From Acanthosoma haemorrhoidale (taxonomy: Eukaryota > Arthropoda > Insecta > Hemiptera > Acanthosomatidae): a stretch of 64,000 nucleotides of DNA. Below the pieces are notes generated by a model that was given only the letters and a program-made list of their open reading frames with translations, searched no databases and had not been told where the DNA came from. The DNA lies in assembly GCA_930367205.1 (NCBI GenBank), contig OV884011.1, positions 48,311,754-48,375,753 on the forward strand. The letters run 5' to 3'. Shown here in pieces: positions 34,707 to 46,443 of this stretch. Position 1 is the stretch's first letter. Each line of letters starts with the position of its first letter. A program made the position numbers and the translations under genes.

Positions 34707-35379
34707 CGCCTGAAAAAATCTAGAGATTGTCGAGGGGAGTACTTCGAAGATTTCTAAACGTTTGTAAATATATCTTGAAATTTATTTTTGCAAAACCCCC
34801 TGTATATGATAATGGCAAGAAGAAATGATGGGTTCAGAAGCGTGGATGTGGTATTAGATACTAGGAGAACTGCAGAAGCTGAAGTCTTTAGTGGAAGACT
34901 ATGAATCTGTCAAGGAAAGTAATTATTATCATATACAGCGTGAACAAGTTGAAAAGGTTTAGATCCAGATGTTCTAAACGTTTCAAGATCACGAAAAATT
35001 CTCAAGATCCAAAACTAATAAGTACATTTTCTTCGCATAAGTGAACATACAGAAATATTTTTGTTTACAGAGACATACAGCTAAACGTCAACGTAACAAC
35101 AATGTTGAGTCCGAGAACCAACCAAAAACATTTAAAGAAATCCATGTAATCAACCGTTTGGTACGGTGCTTGCTTGACTGCCTCTGCATGAGTACTGAGG
35201 AAAAGGGCTCCAAAGAACGAAGCACGGTCGGACGAACTCACGAGCGAAAGAAAGTCGTGAACACTCCCCTCCAGTGAGAAAGTCCGTTCCGTTGGACAAA
35301 ATAATTGAAATTTGGAGGTATGCCATAAACCTCGTAACTTTCAAGACCCGTTAACGCACAAGTCCACCGGCCGTAACGG
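34707..35379. other. Short non-coding stretch between Gypsy remnants
   Basis: A GC-raised patch at about 35030-35300 has small ORFs on both strands without recognised homology. It may be retroelement flank or the 3' end of the neighbouring Gypsy copy. Confidence 0.35.
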
Positions 35380-38340
35380 ATATGATTGGTTAAGGGCCAT
35401 CATAATTGGGGTCCCATTTAGCTACTAACTTATCCACCACTGAAGATAGCTGCTGGAAAGTCTTCTCGAGGTTGAGATCTCCCGGATGGAAACGATCATT
35501 CCGGCAGCTCAAGTTATGATGACAGCTCTGCGTTAGACTCGCCTTAATTTTTAAGTTTTTTTCCACTACATAATGAACTTCCGGCACTTTACTCATTTTA
35601 GCAGCCCTAGGAACATGTTCATTATCGCGGGCATCGAGAATCTCTCCCCGGGGAACGTGATGCAGAAGCCTTATCTCTCAAAATTCAAGAATGCAGGTGT
35701 GAACTTGAAGCTTAAAGACTAGTGTTGAGTCTTGAAGGTATGGGTTTAAAGCAAACTGAGTCTACCCTAGTTCTTCGTCCAATCGTTGGTGTTTCTTCCC
35801 TACGTATGGTACGATAACTTGTTTTATATTCCGATTACCCCATTTTTTTTTAACAGGGATTTACCTGTGAATGGTAAAGAGGACTGATAACGTGTCGCAA
35901 ACAGTATTGAGTTTACCTTCACGGTACTTAGCTGTGCAATCATACGGTTAGAAACGAAGAGCCCATCTAGTCAAAAACCCAGAACGGTTCGTCAAATTCA
36001 GTAAGCACTTAACACTGGCGTGTTCAGTAATAACCGTAAACGGATAACCCTCCGAAAAATGACAATTCTTTTCAATACCAAACATTACAGCGAGGCATTC
36101 CTTTTTAGTCACGGTGCAGTTTCTTTAAGCTAAAATCAGGATACGAGAGCAAAAAGCGATGACCCTTTCTTCTCCATCTTCTATTTGTGTTCAAATCTCC
36201 AAGACCCGTATCACTGGCGTCAGTCTGTAATTGAAACAGTTGCTTGAAATCTGGTCTAGCTGGTTCAGTCAGAGCTGACTTTAGAGCATTGAAAAAGGTT
36301 TCTTGTTCTGCTGACCAAACCCATTTAGCTTTCCGTTTACGCAAGGACGTCACCGGAGAGTCGCCAGAGAATAATGTTTGATAAATCTTCGGTACCGTCC
36401 TCACATTTGCAAGGAACCTTCTAATCTGCCCAACATTGCTGGGATAAGGAATCGAAAAAACTGAACTAACCTTATCTATATCAACACTCATGCCATCGCT
36501 ATTAATTAGATAGTCCAAGTATCTAATTTCTTGACAGGCAAATTCGCATTTTTCAGGATTGATTCACAAGAATAAAGCGTTAAGTCGACGGAATACTTTC
36601 TTAAGCATTTCTGAATGCAATTTAAAAGTTGGGTTGCAAACCAAAACATCATCAAGGAATGCTACCACGTACGGATACAGTTCAGGTCAAAATATTGCGC
36701 CTCTTAAAGATTGCTGAAAACTTGGTCAGCCCTAATGGCATAACCTTAAACCAGAATAATCCTCTGTCTGGTACTGTAAATTCAGTAATATCCTTATTAG
36801 ATTCGTCTATAAGTGGCATTTGCAAAAATGCCTGTATTAGGTCAAATTTGGACAGATATCATACCAGCAGACCCCGGTCGTGAGAGAAGTCACATTAGGC
36901 GATGGGATAGGAATCTTTACAACTAACTTGATTTACCTTACGAGAATCTATACAGAAACAGTAGCCAGATCCATTGCGTAATATGACAACCGGTGGCGAC
37001 CACGGAGATTGACAAGGCCTTCCTCCAACATCCTATCTAACTCGCGGTACATTGCCTCAAGTACTTTAGGCGAGTAGTGGTAGGAACGTTGCTTGAGAGC
37101 TTAAGCATCCTCAATATCTATCTATTTTTTAGAAGTAGTTAGCAAGAGATAAGAGTTAGTTAGCGAGCCTTCAGGAACTATGAAGTGAAGTAACACCGCA
37201 TACCTAGGATGCCCCACCTCCCAATAATGGAATATCTTTACGAAACGAGAACTTATGTTTAGGGTCATCTTGAAGCCAACAGGTTGTTTCACGAATTAGT
37301 GCACATATTGGTTTTAACTATAAAATCTAACCCACCAGAAACATAAATAGAAGTGGTGTTAGAACGTATCGTGGTAAATGACCGTTCCCCAACGGTAATT
37401 GAAATGAAGAACTGTTTAGTCACTATACCAGTACTTCCATTAGAGACACAAAATATTTAACTCCGGAACTTCCTCAACGACACACCACAATTGAAGGAGA
37501 GTTCTCACCCTTTCTAGTCCAACATATGATGTTTTGGAACCGAGGTCAAATAGAACCAAGTAGGTAGGGCCTCCCTTTTGTCAACGTTTACCTATTTGGA
37601 TGACCATGTATAGCTGTTCAGGCAAAGGTAAGAGACAACGATATATAGTAGAGTTGTCTGCAGAAGTCGAGACGATACAAGTAGAAACGAGATCAGACTT
37701 AGAGATATTGAAAGGAATACGATGGATGATACACGTTAAGGAATGATTCAATACTCTCGGTGGGCCAGCTGAAACTATTGGAATAGGAATGACCCTTATT
37801 TTAAATTCCCTTGGCCATATTCCGGATTAAATTTTATTTAGAACATGCGTAAATGGAAACTCCTAGGTTACCGCAACGGTAGCTGGACAACTTAGGAGGC
37901 AGCGAGCATCTACAGTCAACTGTCTAACTTCTCTAACTGTCTAGGCTGCTCAAGCTGTAGTCCTTTTGGAGCGCCTGTCTTGTAAAGAATTCCTCCAGTG
38001 CTGTTTCTGGATTGTACTTTGGTCGATGACAATAACCGTTCCCCAGAATCAACTGCTTGCAATTTCTTAAGATTGGATTGGGCTCTGTCAGCAACAATGC
38101 CAGTCTCGCTTGAAACTAAACCAAAGGTGTGACACTAAAAATGCCTGAAGACATTTGTTCTTTTTTAGAATTCGTATGGCTATAATGTTTAATGGAGTAA
38201 ATTAAGCGGGATTTCCCTTTTGTATTAGAATATTCTGACCTGCCTTCTAGGGCTATCTTCTCGAAAACTCCTGCACCGCGGGATAAAGACGAGAAAGGGC
38301 CCTCATGAGGAGGCTCCAGAATGTTGAGCAAGATTTTATG
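35380..38340 (-). mobile_element. Decayed Ty3/Gypsy retrotransposon (pol region)
   Basis: Read on the minus strand, the order is an unassigned gag/protease-like part (38.3-37.2 kb), reverse transcriptase (about 37.1-36.4 kb), RNase H (about 36.4-35.9 kb) and a short integrase remnant (35.6-35.4 kb). Stops and frameshifts occur throughout. No LTR pair was identified. Most of the integrase core is missing, since RNase H is followed within about 300 bp by a C-terminal integrase-like VAKWDPNYDGP segment. Confidence 0.8.
35390..37130 (-). pseudogene. Gypsy pol remnant: reverse transcriptase, RNase H, integrase end
   Basis: Readable pieces on the minus strand, in order: YSPKVLEAMYRELDRMLEEG (reverse-transcriptase entry), VVAFLDDVLV at about 36640-36675 (the F/YxDD catalytic box), and INPEKCEFACQEIRYLDYLI. 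Next come the ORF at 36518-36105 with LQTDASDTGLG (RNase H first Asp), TVITEHASVK (degraded T-D-H motif), and KLVAKWDPNYDGP of the integrase C-terminus. Many stops are present and it is not functional. Confidence 0.85.
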
Positions 38341-39899
38341 ATGTTACGGACGAGCAGGAGTAGGCATAATTTGCTAAAAACAAAACACGGTAATAGACTG
38401 CGTAAGTTTGTAAGCTAAGCATGTAAATGACATTTCAATTTGTTTTTTCTTTTTTCCCCACCTCCAGTCAATGACAGAAATTTAGGTTCCCGACCTTGCC
38501 AGGCGAAATCCATGCTAAGTGTTACAGTGCATGTATTCCACCATTATTTGGATCAATAGCTAGTCTCTCTTTTATTAAGATAATATGAAAAGCTGCAATA
38601 ATTACATTTAGCGTAATTAGCGTAGCAATAATGTGAGGGGGAAGTTCAACTACCACAAATACTTTTATTTAAAAAAATAAATTGTACTCTCTTTCTGTTT
38701 ATTATTAGTTAGTATCAATCAATATCAATCAGGTATAACAACATTCAAAATAGGAGTTACATTAATTAAACATATGCGCTAATCTCATATGGTGAATGCT
38801 GAAACCCCTTGGGAAGATGTACCGTGTTGTACCACTTTATTTCCTCTCCAGTCTTCCTGTTTTCTGGTTTTTTTCCACTAGAAGCTGTTACTGCAAAAAG
38901 TGATTTTTGAAGTCAAATTTGACTCTCGGAATTATTTTGTTATCTTTTATTTTAGTTTTTTGAAATAGAGCTGAAAATGATGGTTTACAACATGTTCTCC
39001 CTACCTTTATAGACTGTGGAAGAATGCTAGATTTATTCCCAGCATTGGTTTGAGGCTAAGTAACAAATACACTTTTTGGCTTGTGGTGAAACATATATTT
39101 CTTTATATGTAGTTACAATTGCAGATAAGGAAGGTCGCCTCCTTAAGTGCATGACGTACCGTGCGAGACCTTTTTCCTAAGTTAACAAACAAAAACTTAA
39201 TATTAGAACCACTTGAAAATTATGATGTACCAGACACTATCAGTAGGGTATGTTATTATATTATGTATGTACGATATTTACCATTGCGTGGTACAACAGA
39301 AAGTCGCATGACAGCATCTCAGTTTGTGGGGACAGCAATGACTGCCTCCGCATTTTATAAGGCCATTCTCCGCAATCACTCCAAAAGATTCTAAGAATTA
39401 AAATATAAAATTATGTTATTTGTTTATATATTAATAGATAGTTAGATTATATATAAGTTATGGTTTCCTGGCTTTAGACGATAAAAAAAAAAAGAATGAA
39501 TAAAGAGGTTACGAATAATACACAATGGTACGGTTTATAACTGAATTTATTCTCCTTCTGATCCTCTTATACACATTACTGCTTTGTTTATATTAGGCTA
39601 TGTGATATTAGGCTTAACATTGCCTTCAAACTAGCCATAACTTCCCCCTACCAGTTTACGGACATTCCCCGTAAACTAATACCATGAGAAATCAGGTATG
39701 TATCGATATATCGATGTATAATGCCTTCCAGGTATTTCTAAAATCACTATGGCACAGACCTACAAAAAAACAATAAAAAAAAATATATATGCCTCTAGGG
39801 ACAGGTACGCTGAGGTCACGTATGTCAAATTGATCTCCATCACCCGCGACATACCAGCATTAGGCTCCGCCGCGGGAAACTCGAGCTGTTCTACATGAG
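38341..39899. other. Non-genic stretch
   Basis: AT-rich. The plus-strand ORF at 39161-39394 (77 codons) has no recognised family and ends 5' of the next Gypsy remnant. Nothing else is supported. Confidence 0.4.
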
Positions 39900-39910
39900 C
39901 GATTCGGAAG

Positions 39911-40600
39911 ATGGCAGTGCCGAACGACGTCAAAGCCATTCGGCGACTTTTGGGCACGCTCAATTATTATCGGCGTTTTGTGCCGGACATGGTAGAATAT
40001 CTCGTGCCCATTAGAAACCTGGTGCGAAAGAGGGCACGGGTGATCACGCCTATTATGGAGCAAAACCTTCGAAAATATATGGCCCGATTTTGAGCAATTA
40101 TTCATTATCACCATTGACGCAAGGGAGTATGGATTGGGAGCGGTGTTGTCGCAGGAGAGAGACGGTGGGGAGCGACCTGTGTCATACATGAGTCGAAGAC
40201 TGACCGACACGGAGGCGCGGTACAGTGCCCTCATGCCCAGCGCGAGCTTCTTGGCATCATATGGGCTATTATCATTTCCGTCCATACGTCTTCAGGAGGG
40301 GATTCAGAGTATATACGAGACAGACCTCTTCCATAGGTGGGGAAGCTAATGGAATCATCCACCATGGTGACACGTTGGAAGGAGTTTTTGTCACAATACA
40401 ATGTAGTGGTGGACTGGGTATCTCAAGCGATTACCGAAATGGAGTCGAGGAGGTGGAAACGTCCTCGGATCTTAGACAATTTATCCAAGCATGGACACCC
40501 GGGGAAGGCGGAAGCCGCGGTACGCGAGACGATAGCGATGGGAGCGAACAACCAAGAAGCAGAAGAATATACCGGAGGGGGGTTGGAGGAAATGGAGACG
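39911..40600 (+). pseudogene. Gypsy pol remnant (reverse transcriptase end and RNase H)
   Basis: Starts with the segment DVKAIRRLLGTLNYYRRFVP (reverse-transcriptase connection). In shifted frames it continues with IDAREYGLGAVLS (RNase H first Asp region), YMSRRLTDTEARYSAL, and VTRWKEFLSQYNVVVDW. Compared with the related minus-strand copy at 61-63 kb, a block between SQYN and VVVDW is deleted and several frameshifts are present. The two copies share the DVKxIRRLxGTLNYYRRFVP segment almost exactly, so they belong to the same family. Confidence 0.85.
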
Positions 40601-40680
40601 ATCGAGGGTAACATTAACCATAAACTGACAAATTATTTTGAATACTCAAACATCCGGGGTGGGGGGGGAGGTGGAGGCCA

Positions 40681-41543
40681 TGAGTGAGCTGGAGTGTCCA
40701 ATACACATTTGGTATTGTATATGTACGTACACTTTGTAACATTTGTAGGAGTAATATCTATTTTTTTGTTGTATTTCCTTTTGTTTTTTATAATGTTCAC
40801 AGTCTGTGTAGTATTATTTATTTAGCGTAGCGTGTAAGATGACTGTAGCGATCACCAACCATATATGTAAATTACCCTATACTCTGGTGCAAATAATTTA
40901 TTATAATATAAATGTAAATCTTTGTAAAAGCTTCTAGTAATTAACCAGGCGGGTCCATGCGGCAGTTGTAGCAAGGCAAGTAACAGAGGGGTCACCGGCA
41001 TAAACAGCACCTGACTGTCATAAAACAGAACCGGGCAGACCTAAGGTCACCTCTAGGCGGTCATAAAACCAAAGTGGGTGAGTCCCTAGCAGTCATAAAA
41101 CACACCCTTTTAGACCAACAGTCATAAACCTAAGGGGGATTGGACACCTGGGCATCATAAAACATACCCCTTTCAGCCGACTCCACCTTCCACTAGGAAG
41201 GGGAAATAGTATTTAAACCAGGAGATTCGGCCCTGTAGGTCTACTCTCTCTCTCTGCCACACCTCTGCGCCGTCACCCTGTCTCACAGCCCTTGCAGACC
41301 CTCTGGCGCCTCGCTGCTGTTACACTGCCGTGCCCCGTTTGAACTCTGAACAGGTCTTATTCTTTATGAAACCTCTGTACCTCTTCTATTGAACATAGTG
41401 TATTGTTGGGACACATACCTATCATAAATGAAGTCAGATATTAAACGCCGACATGGAACAATGGTCCATGTTATAAACTACAACAATCCGCACTTGTCAC
41501 CAGGGCTAGAGTGATTAGGCACTCCCCTAGTGGCAACCCGACA
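40681..41543 (+). repeat. Gypsy LTR
   Basis: Starts TGAGTGAGCTGG right after the G-rich tract (an alternative start is TGTAGCGATCACC at 40844) and ends AACCCGACA just before a primer-binding-site-like sequence. It contains at least five spaced GTCATAAAAC-like motifs (about 41016-41165), a TATTTAAACC TATA-like box near 41210, a CT-repeat initiator-like region, and a later AT-rich end. The boundaries are inferred from TG...CA and the flanking tracts only. Confidence 0.6.
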
Positions 41544-41612
41544 AATGGTGACCTCGACGTGATCGAGAAACCCGACAAATGGTGAACGCGACGTGAACGA
41601 GAAACCCGACAA
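41537..41612 (+). repeat. 34-bp tandem repeat at the LTR/leader junction
   Basis: CCCGACAAATGGTGACCTCG begins a 34-bp unit at 41537. The next unit begins at 41571 as CCCGACAAATGGTGAACGCG, and a third starts at 41605. The primer-binding-site-like sequence is thus present twice in slightly different form. Confidence 0.8.
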
Positions 41613-41640
41613 TGACATTGTTTTTTTTTGAGTAATAAGC

Positions 41641-44229
41641 CTAGAAAGTTTTGTTTTTGTTTTGTTTGTTATTTTGATTGGTCACCAGCTGGAGTATTGG
41701 AGGCAGCGTTTTATTTGGCCTATAAGTGTCTTAGGAGTAAGCCTGAATGTGAGGGTTTAGAAGTTGTGAACTGTTTGGGCTGGCCTTCGCTCCCTAGGAA
41801 GACTAGGAGAGGTCGTAATATCACCTAAGTCGTCCTCATGTCAGACTTCATAGTTTACGAAGAGGTGTACGTAAACTGGCAGAGGGGAGTGAAGGTCCGG
41901 GCAGCATCAGTATTCAACCTTAATCCCAGAACTCCGGAATGTAACCGCACCCTCAAAGTTTGGTATGTTGGAAAGTCCAGTGGATTCATTCTGAGGTGGA
42001 CACTCAAGGTGTATATACAGTCCTTCTTGCTATCTTACGCTTCTCTTTATCCTTCATTAAATAGTTCTCTCAATCATTCCAAACTGTTTTTATTATGATT
42101 CCTGACTTGGCTATTTCTGATACCCCATTCTCCCAGATAAATATATTGTACAGATACTTATATAGATTTTATTACTACTATATCAATTCTTATGAAATAT
42201 ATATATATGTAAACAAAATGAAAGATGCAAAAAAAATCCATTTAATTGGGTCCTGGCATTTATTAAATTAACGAGACGAAATCACTTATATAGTATTTTC
42301 TACCAATGCTCTTATATTAGTGACTGGAGAAGTATTTAAAATTAGAGAGAAATATTTACACTGACGAGCTCAGGTGAATGACGATCTGAAGCTGTTAAAA
42401 GGTTTATTTGGGTCCGGAAAGAGAGAAATAAGCCAAACAAATCAGGATTAGTGAAACAAAGTAATTTTGAAATATCATTATATTGTTTGAACTTTTTTAC
42501 TGTTATTATGGAATTAAATTCAAAAAGACAATGGAATAGTAGACTTTTAACTATTCTTATTCACAAATTTAAGTGTAAATAATTAAATCATGAATATAAG
42601 AGACGGCAAGCTCCTCTGTAGATGCAATTTATTGGTTAAAGTGTTGGGTTATAGAAAATATATAATTTCATGTGGACAGATAAAAAATATCTTACTTCAA
42701 CCCTTGAAACTTTTGACAATTAAGTCAAAATTTCAGGATACAACACACATCTAAGGTTTTTTTTTTTAAAAAGCTACGAAAACGATTTAAATCACATCAC
42801 GCAGTCGTGCTCCACTAAAGTCTTAACACATCCAGATCCTTAATTTGATACCTCATTCTCTACGATAGGGAAATATTTATCTTATGATTACCAAGTATTT
42901 AATTATTTTTCGACTTTATTATTTTTCATTGGGTTCCTTTAGTTTTTATTAATGACCCATCATCATTTTTCAAAGGAATTAATTATACCTTATTGGAACA
43001 TTAAATGGAACTGCCATGCTATATTACATGCTTCTAATTCAAACTCGGGTTGTTAAAGTCACCAACACGATTCTAATAGCAGTTTTGATGGCTTTTAGTA
43101 ATTCTAATCTAAAAAAACAAAATTACATATTATTAATGAAAATGTACCTTCACCGCTCAATATACGAGTATTATATACTGTTTATTTTTTGAGTGCCAAA
43201 TAAATTAATGATAATTAATCAAGTTTCATGAAATTTATAGTATTTTTCAAATCACGGGGTCATCTAATTGCATGTTTTTAGATTGAACAGGATACTCGCA
43301 AAGATGTGGAACGGAAAAGATGGGCAGGCGAACGGACGAAAACGTAAAGGTACCTGGTTTTGAATATCGGTATCGTAGTAAATACCTCAGTGAAAGTAGA
43401 GCTTGGAAATTGGCTGATACATTTTTTCTGGCACCACTATTTACTAGTTCTAAACAAAACGTCGTCACTTACCGCCAAGTTCTTGAAGTCTTTCATGGGT
43501 TGAATTCGCACTGACGGGGCTAGAGGTAACAAGAGTCTTGCTACAGAGGGCGGCAGAAATGAGAAATAGGACAGAGACGTACATCATGAGAATGACATGA
43601 GGGGAACATATGGATCAAATGCTTATATACCGCCGACGTAGAGTTATCAATGATACTACAGTAGATAATCCGATAATCTAGCGTGATCACACCTTTCTTT
43701 GTATCAAGGCTGCTGTATGAAAATCTCAATGCGAAAGCAATACCTAGCGATCAGGACATAATAAAACTCTCCAGTGTGATATGGTAAGCCAAATTTCAAT
43801 GTTAGGAGTCGTATATTATTGCTGGTGGAACGTTAGATATTTAAATATTTTTATGATTGTGTAAATACCATTAGTGACGTTACATAGTAAATAATAAGAG
43901 ATACAAATGCCAATAACAATAGAAACAATTTTTCACCGATATCTTGATTTCTTTCGGTAGATGTCGCTCCTGTCTATTGGAACACTCAACAGTTTTCGTT
44001 TCGTTCCTAGCCTGATACCTATTTATTCTTTGGAACAGCTCGGCCCAGAATGGTGCAACACCAATGATTTTTAATTAAATTTGAATAGAGTCATGCTGAA
44101 TATATGCAATATGAGCCATAGAACATAGTAGAGTAGATAAGAAGCGGCGTCGGGTAGGGTTCCTCCGCAATTGAGTGGCTCAGCACGCAATGCACTTCCC
44201 CCACTTAAACACGCCCCAGTTCTTGAATT
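41641..44229. other. Stretch with unassigned ORFs, possibly Gypsy 5' sequence at its start
   Basis: After the leader, 41628-41826 and 41838-42096 are GC-raised and open, but they match nothing I recognise; they could be decayed gag. The remainder is AT-rich. An ORF at 43320-43514 (64 codons) sits in a small GC-raised patch without recognised family. Confidence 0.4.
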
Positions 44230-44234
44230 AAAAA

Positions 44235-44565
44235 TTACCATACTTGACAGTGGGAGTCCTGGCAATGGCCAATTTCTCCAATCATGTCCTGAGCGTCTAT
44301 AGCTCTCGCGCTCTTGGCCAGCTTCCACTTGCCCATAACCAGTGACGCGGCTGACGGAGGAGCGTGGGGGTACTTCCCAAGACTCCGCTTCCTCTTTCGC
44401 ATGCGAGGGAGGTGACAACCATGGGAATTTGGGAGGTCTGTGGGCTGTTTGTAAATACTGTATGAATGAAAATTGTAAATATGTTATGGATGAGAACATT
44501 TCTCACAATTACTAATTGCCCAATAAGGCAGATTGTAATTTTATTACAAAAAAGTTTTTATTAAT
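44235..44565 (+). repeat. Second copy of the LINE 3' UTR repeat
   Basis: Aligns by eye with 7340-7640. Shared features are CAGTGGGAGTCCTGGCAATG, GACGCGGCTGACGGAGGA-like sequence, CTCTTTCGCATGCGAGGGAG, AATGAAAATTGTAAATATG, and the terminal GGCAGATTGTAATTTTAT. There are many substitutions and small indels. No reverse-transcriptase sequence is attached, consistent with a shorter 5'-truncated copy. Confidence 0.8.
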
Positions 44566-46443
44566 AAAAAAACATTTACTAATCAACTAAACAAGCCTTT
44601 GTTCAACTTGAGATTAGAAAAAAATATTGCAATTTAACATGAGTAATATGTCTATTTATGATTTCCACATTAAAAAAATTAGTTGTATTACAAATTGCCT
44701 TTTAAAATAATCAATTTTATTATTTTTAGACCGATTTTTTACATTATGTATCGTCAACGTTTCGGAAGTAATGATTAAAATAAAGCTGTCCGATTGATAA
44801 AATAAATGTGACATAATGATTTACTTCTTCCAAAAACTGGTTAGTACTATTAAAAAGTTTTTTCCTTTACGTTGTTTAACTAAACGTGTTACAAAATTCG
44901 GTGAGTCTGATATCAGATTTTTTTTTTGTGTTATGACTGAACATTTTTTTCACAAATTGCTACTTAGTTGACATCGGGTCAAATTAATCCTGCTTGATCT
45001 TCAATTCAATGAGTCCTTATGTGCCTCTACTTTTTGTTAGAATTGAGAGGTAAGTTAAACTGAGACAAAACAGGGCAACCAGCAACGACCATCTTCAGTC
45101 GAACCCTGTCCCTTAGCGAGGTGTTCCGTCATGGATTTATTTATTATACATTGACTATGCGTGATAATGGTATGGGAGAAATGTGGACAATCTTTCTAAG
45201 TAGGTTATTATTGCAAAGCTTTTAATATGATTTACAGCTGGAGATTATTAACAGTACAAAAACAAAATAATCCGCTTTATGCATTATACAACGAATATCT
45301 TATTATATTAATACTGTCGTCAATATTTATTTAATCAATATGCACTGTACAGTGATTACTAGAATACACAAACACTTTTAGAAACAGATAGTAAACTTTT
45401 CTTATAAAATAGAGAACTACTACCCACCGCAAGTGTTGCCGATGTAGTGATTTTATCCAAGTAATTGCAATCTACAATAATTACACTCAGACAATTTCTT
45501 CATATTTTTAAGGGCTTTTAGCAATATTTTCTTTAGTCGTCTGGGAAGGCTGTGGTTTGATTATGGTTGTTAATATGTTGAAAATTTTCTAAAATTGTAT
45601 ATAGTATTTCATGGAGAAATTTGTTACTTCCTTGCGGACGAACCAATTATGTTATCCGTAAATAACTATCCTGAAGTTGTATGATTTTTAAAATTGAATA
45701 ATACGAAGAAGGGAGGATACTTTTTTATTTTGCCAGTAAACCAGACCATGTCAACTGCCTTTTCCTTATTTAAAAATCCTGGCGGAAAACAGATCTATGG
45801 CAGATGAAATAAAATCTATTGATGTGATGGTATGAGCTAGTGGCGAACCTAGTCCTGAACAACACTTCCTACATTTTAAATAGTTGCTTTAACTAAGAAT
45901 AGCTGTAATGCTTAGCATTGCAGTTTTAAAATTAGCATTAATAATAAATTGCTTGGTCCAGATTGAAGCACACTATTTCATTTCTTAAACCCATAAACAA
46001 CAACTACATCATTTTAATAATTCCACGTTTTATACATAAATTGTCAAGAAATCTTTGTAAATAAATATTTAATTTAATTTATGACAAGTAACTTAAAAGA
46101 GGAAGAGCTAAGAATTACACATAAATTCAAAAAATCTTTAATTTTTTTTTTAATATACATCACATTCATAGTAGGTTCCGGAAGAACTGAAAATAAATAA
46201 ATAAACTTGGCTTTAAAAGTAGTGGAAAATACCATTTTTTTTGGGTGAAGACTTGTAAATCTACAAGAACCAACAGTAAATATTTTTTTAAAGAAGTAAT
46301 TTCAGAATTAATAAGAAGTTTTTAGTTCTTCACTTGCATTTTAAGTTTGGATAACTAAACTTTAGCGCTTATCATACTTTGGATCACAGCAATCTATCGA
46401 TTCTTTGGCCCATTGTAACAGAACAGGTCAACTTGAAGGGAAG
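44566..46443. other. Non-genic stretch; holds the 3' UTR of the repeat-protein gene
   Basis: AT-rich with no supported ORF. The part next to 46444 should be the 3' UTR of the minus-strand giant gene. No AATAAA is close; ATTAAA-type variants occur near 46065-46075 and a canonical one (TTTATT on plus) at 45724-45729. Confidence 0.4.

Larger units (their letters stand above)
39905..41640 (+). mobile_element. Ty3/Gypsy remnant with 3' LTR and adjoining leader
   Basis: A pol remnant (reverse-transcriptase end and RNase H) is followed by a G-rich polypurine-like tract (about 40656-40679). A long LTR follows, and then sequence that looks like a primer-binding site (TGGTGACCTCGACGTG at 41546). Pol, LTR and leader in one direction mean the 3' LTR is followed by the start of another internal region. 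That is the structure left by recombination between tandem copies or by a truncated 5' half. Confidence 0.75.

Noticed and set aside
39860..40285. 141-codon minus-strand ORF
   Set aside because: Antisense shadow of the plus-strand Gypsy pol remnant, which has clear motifs.
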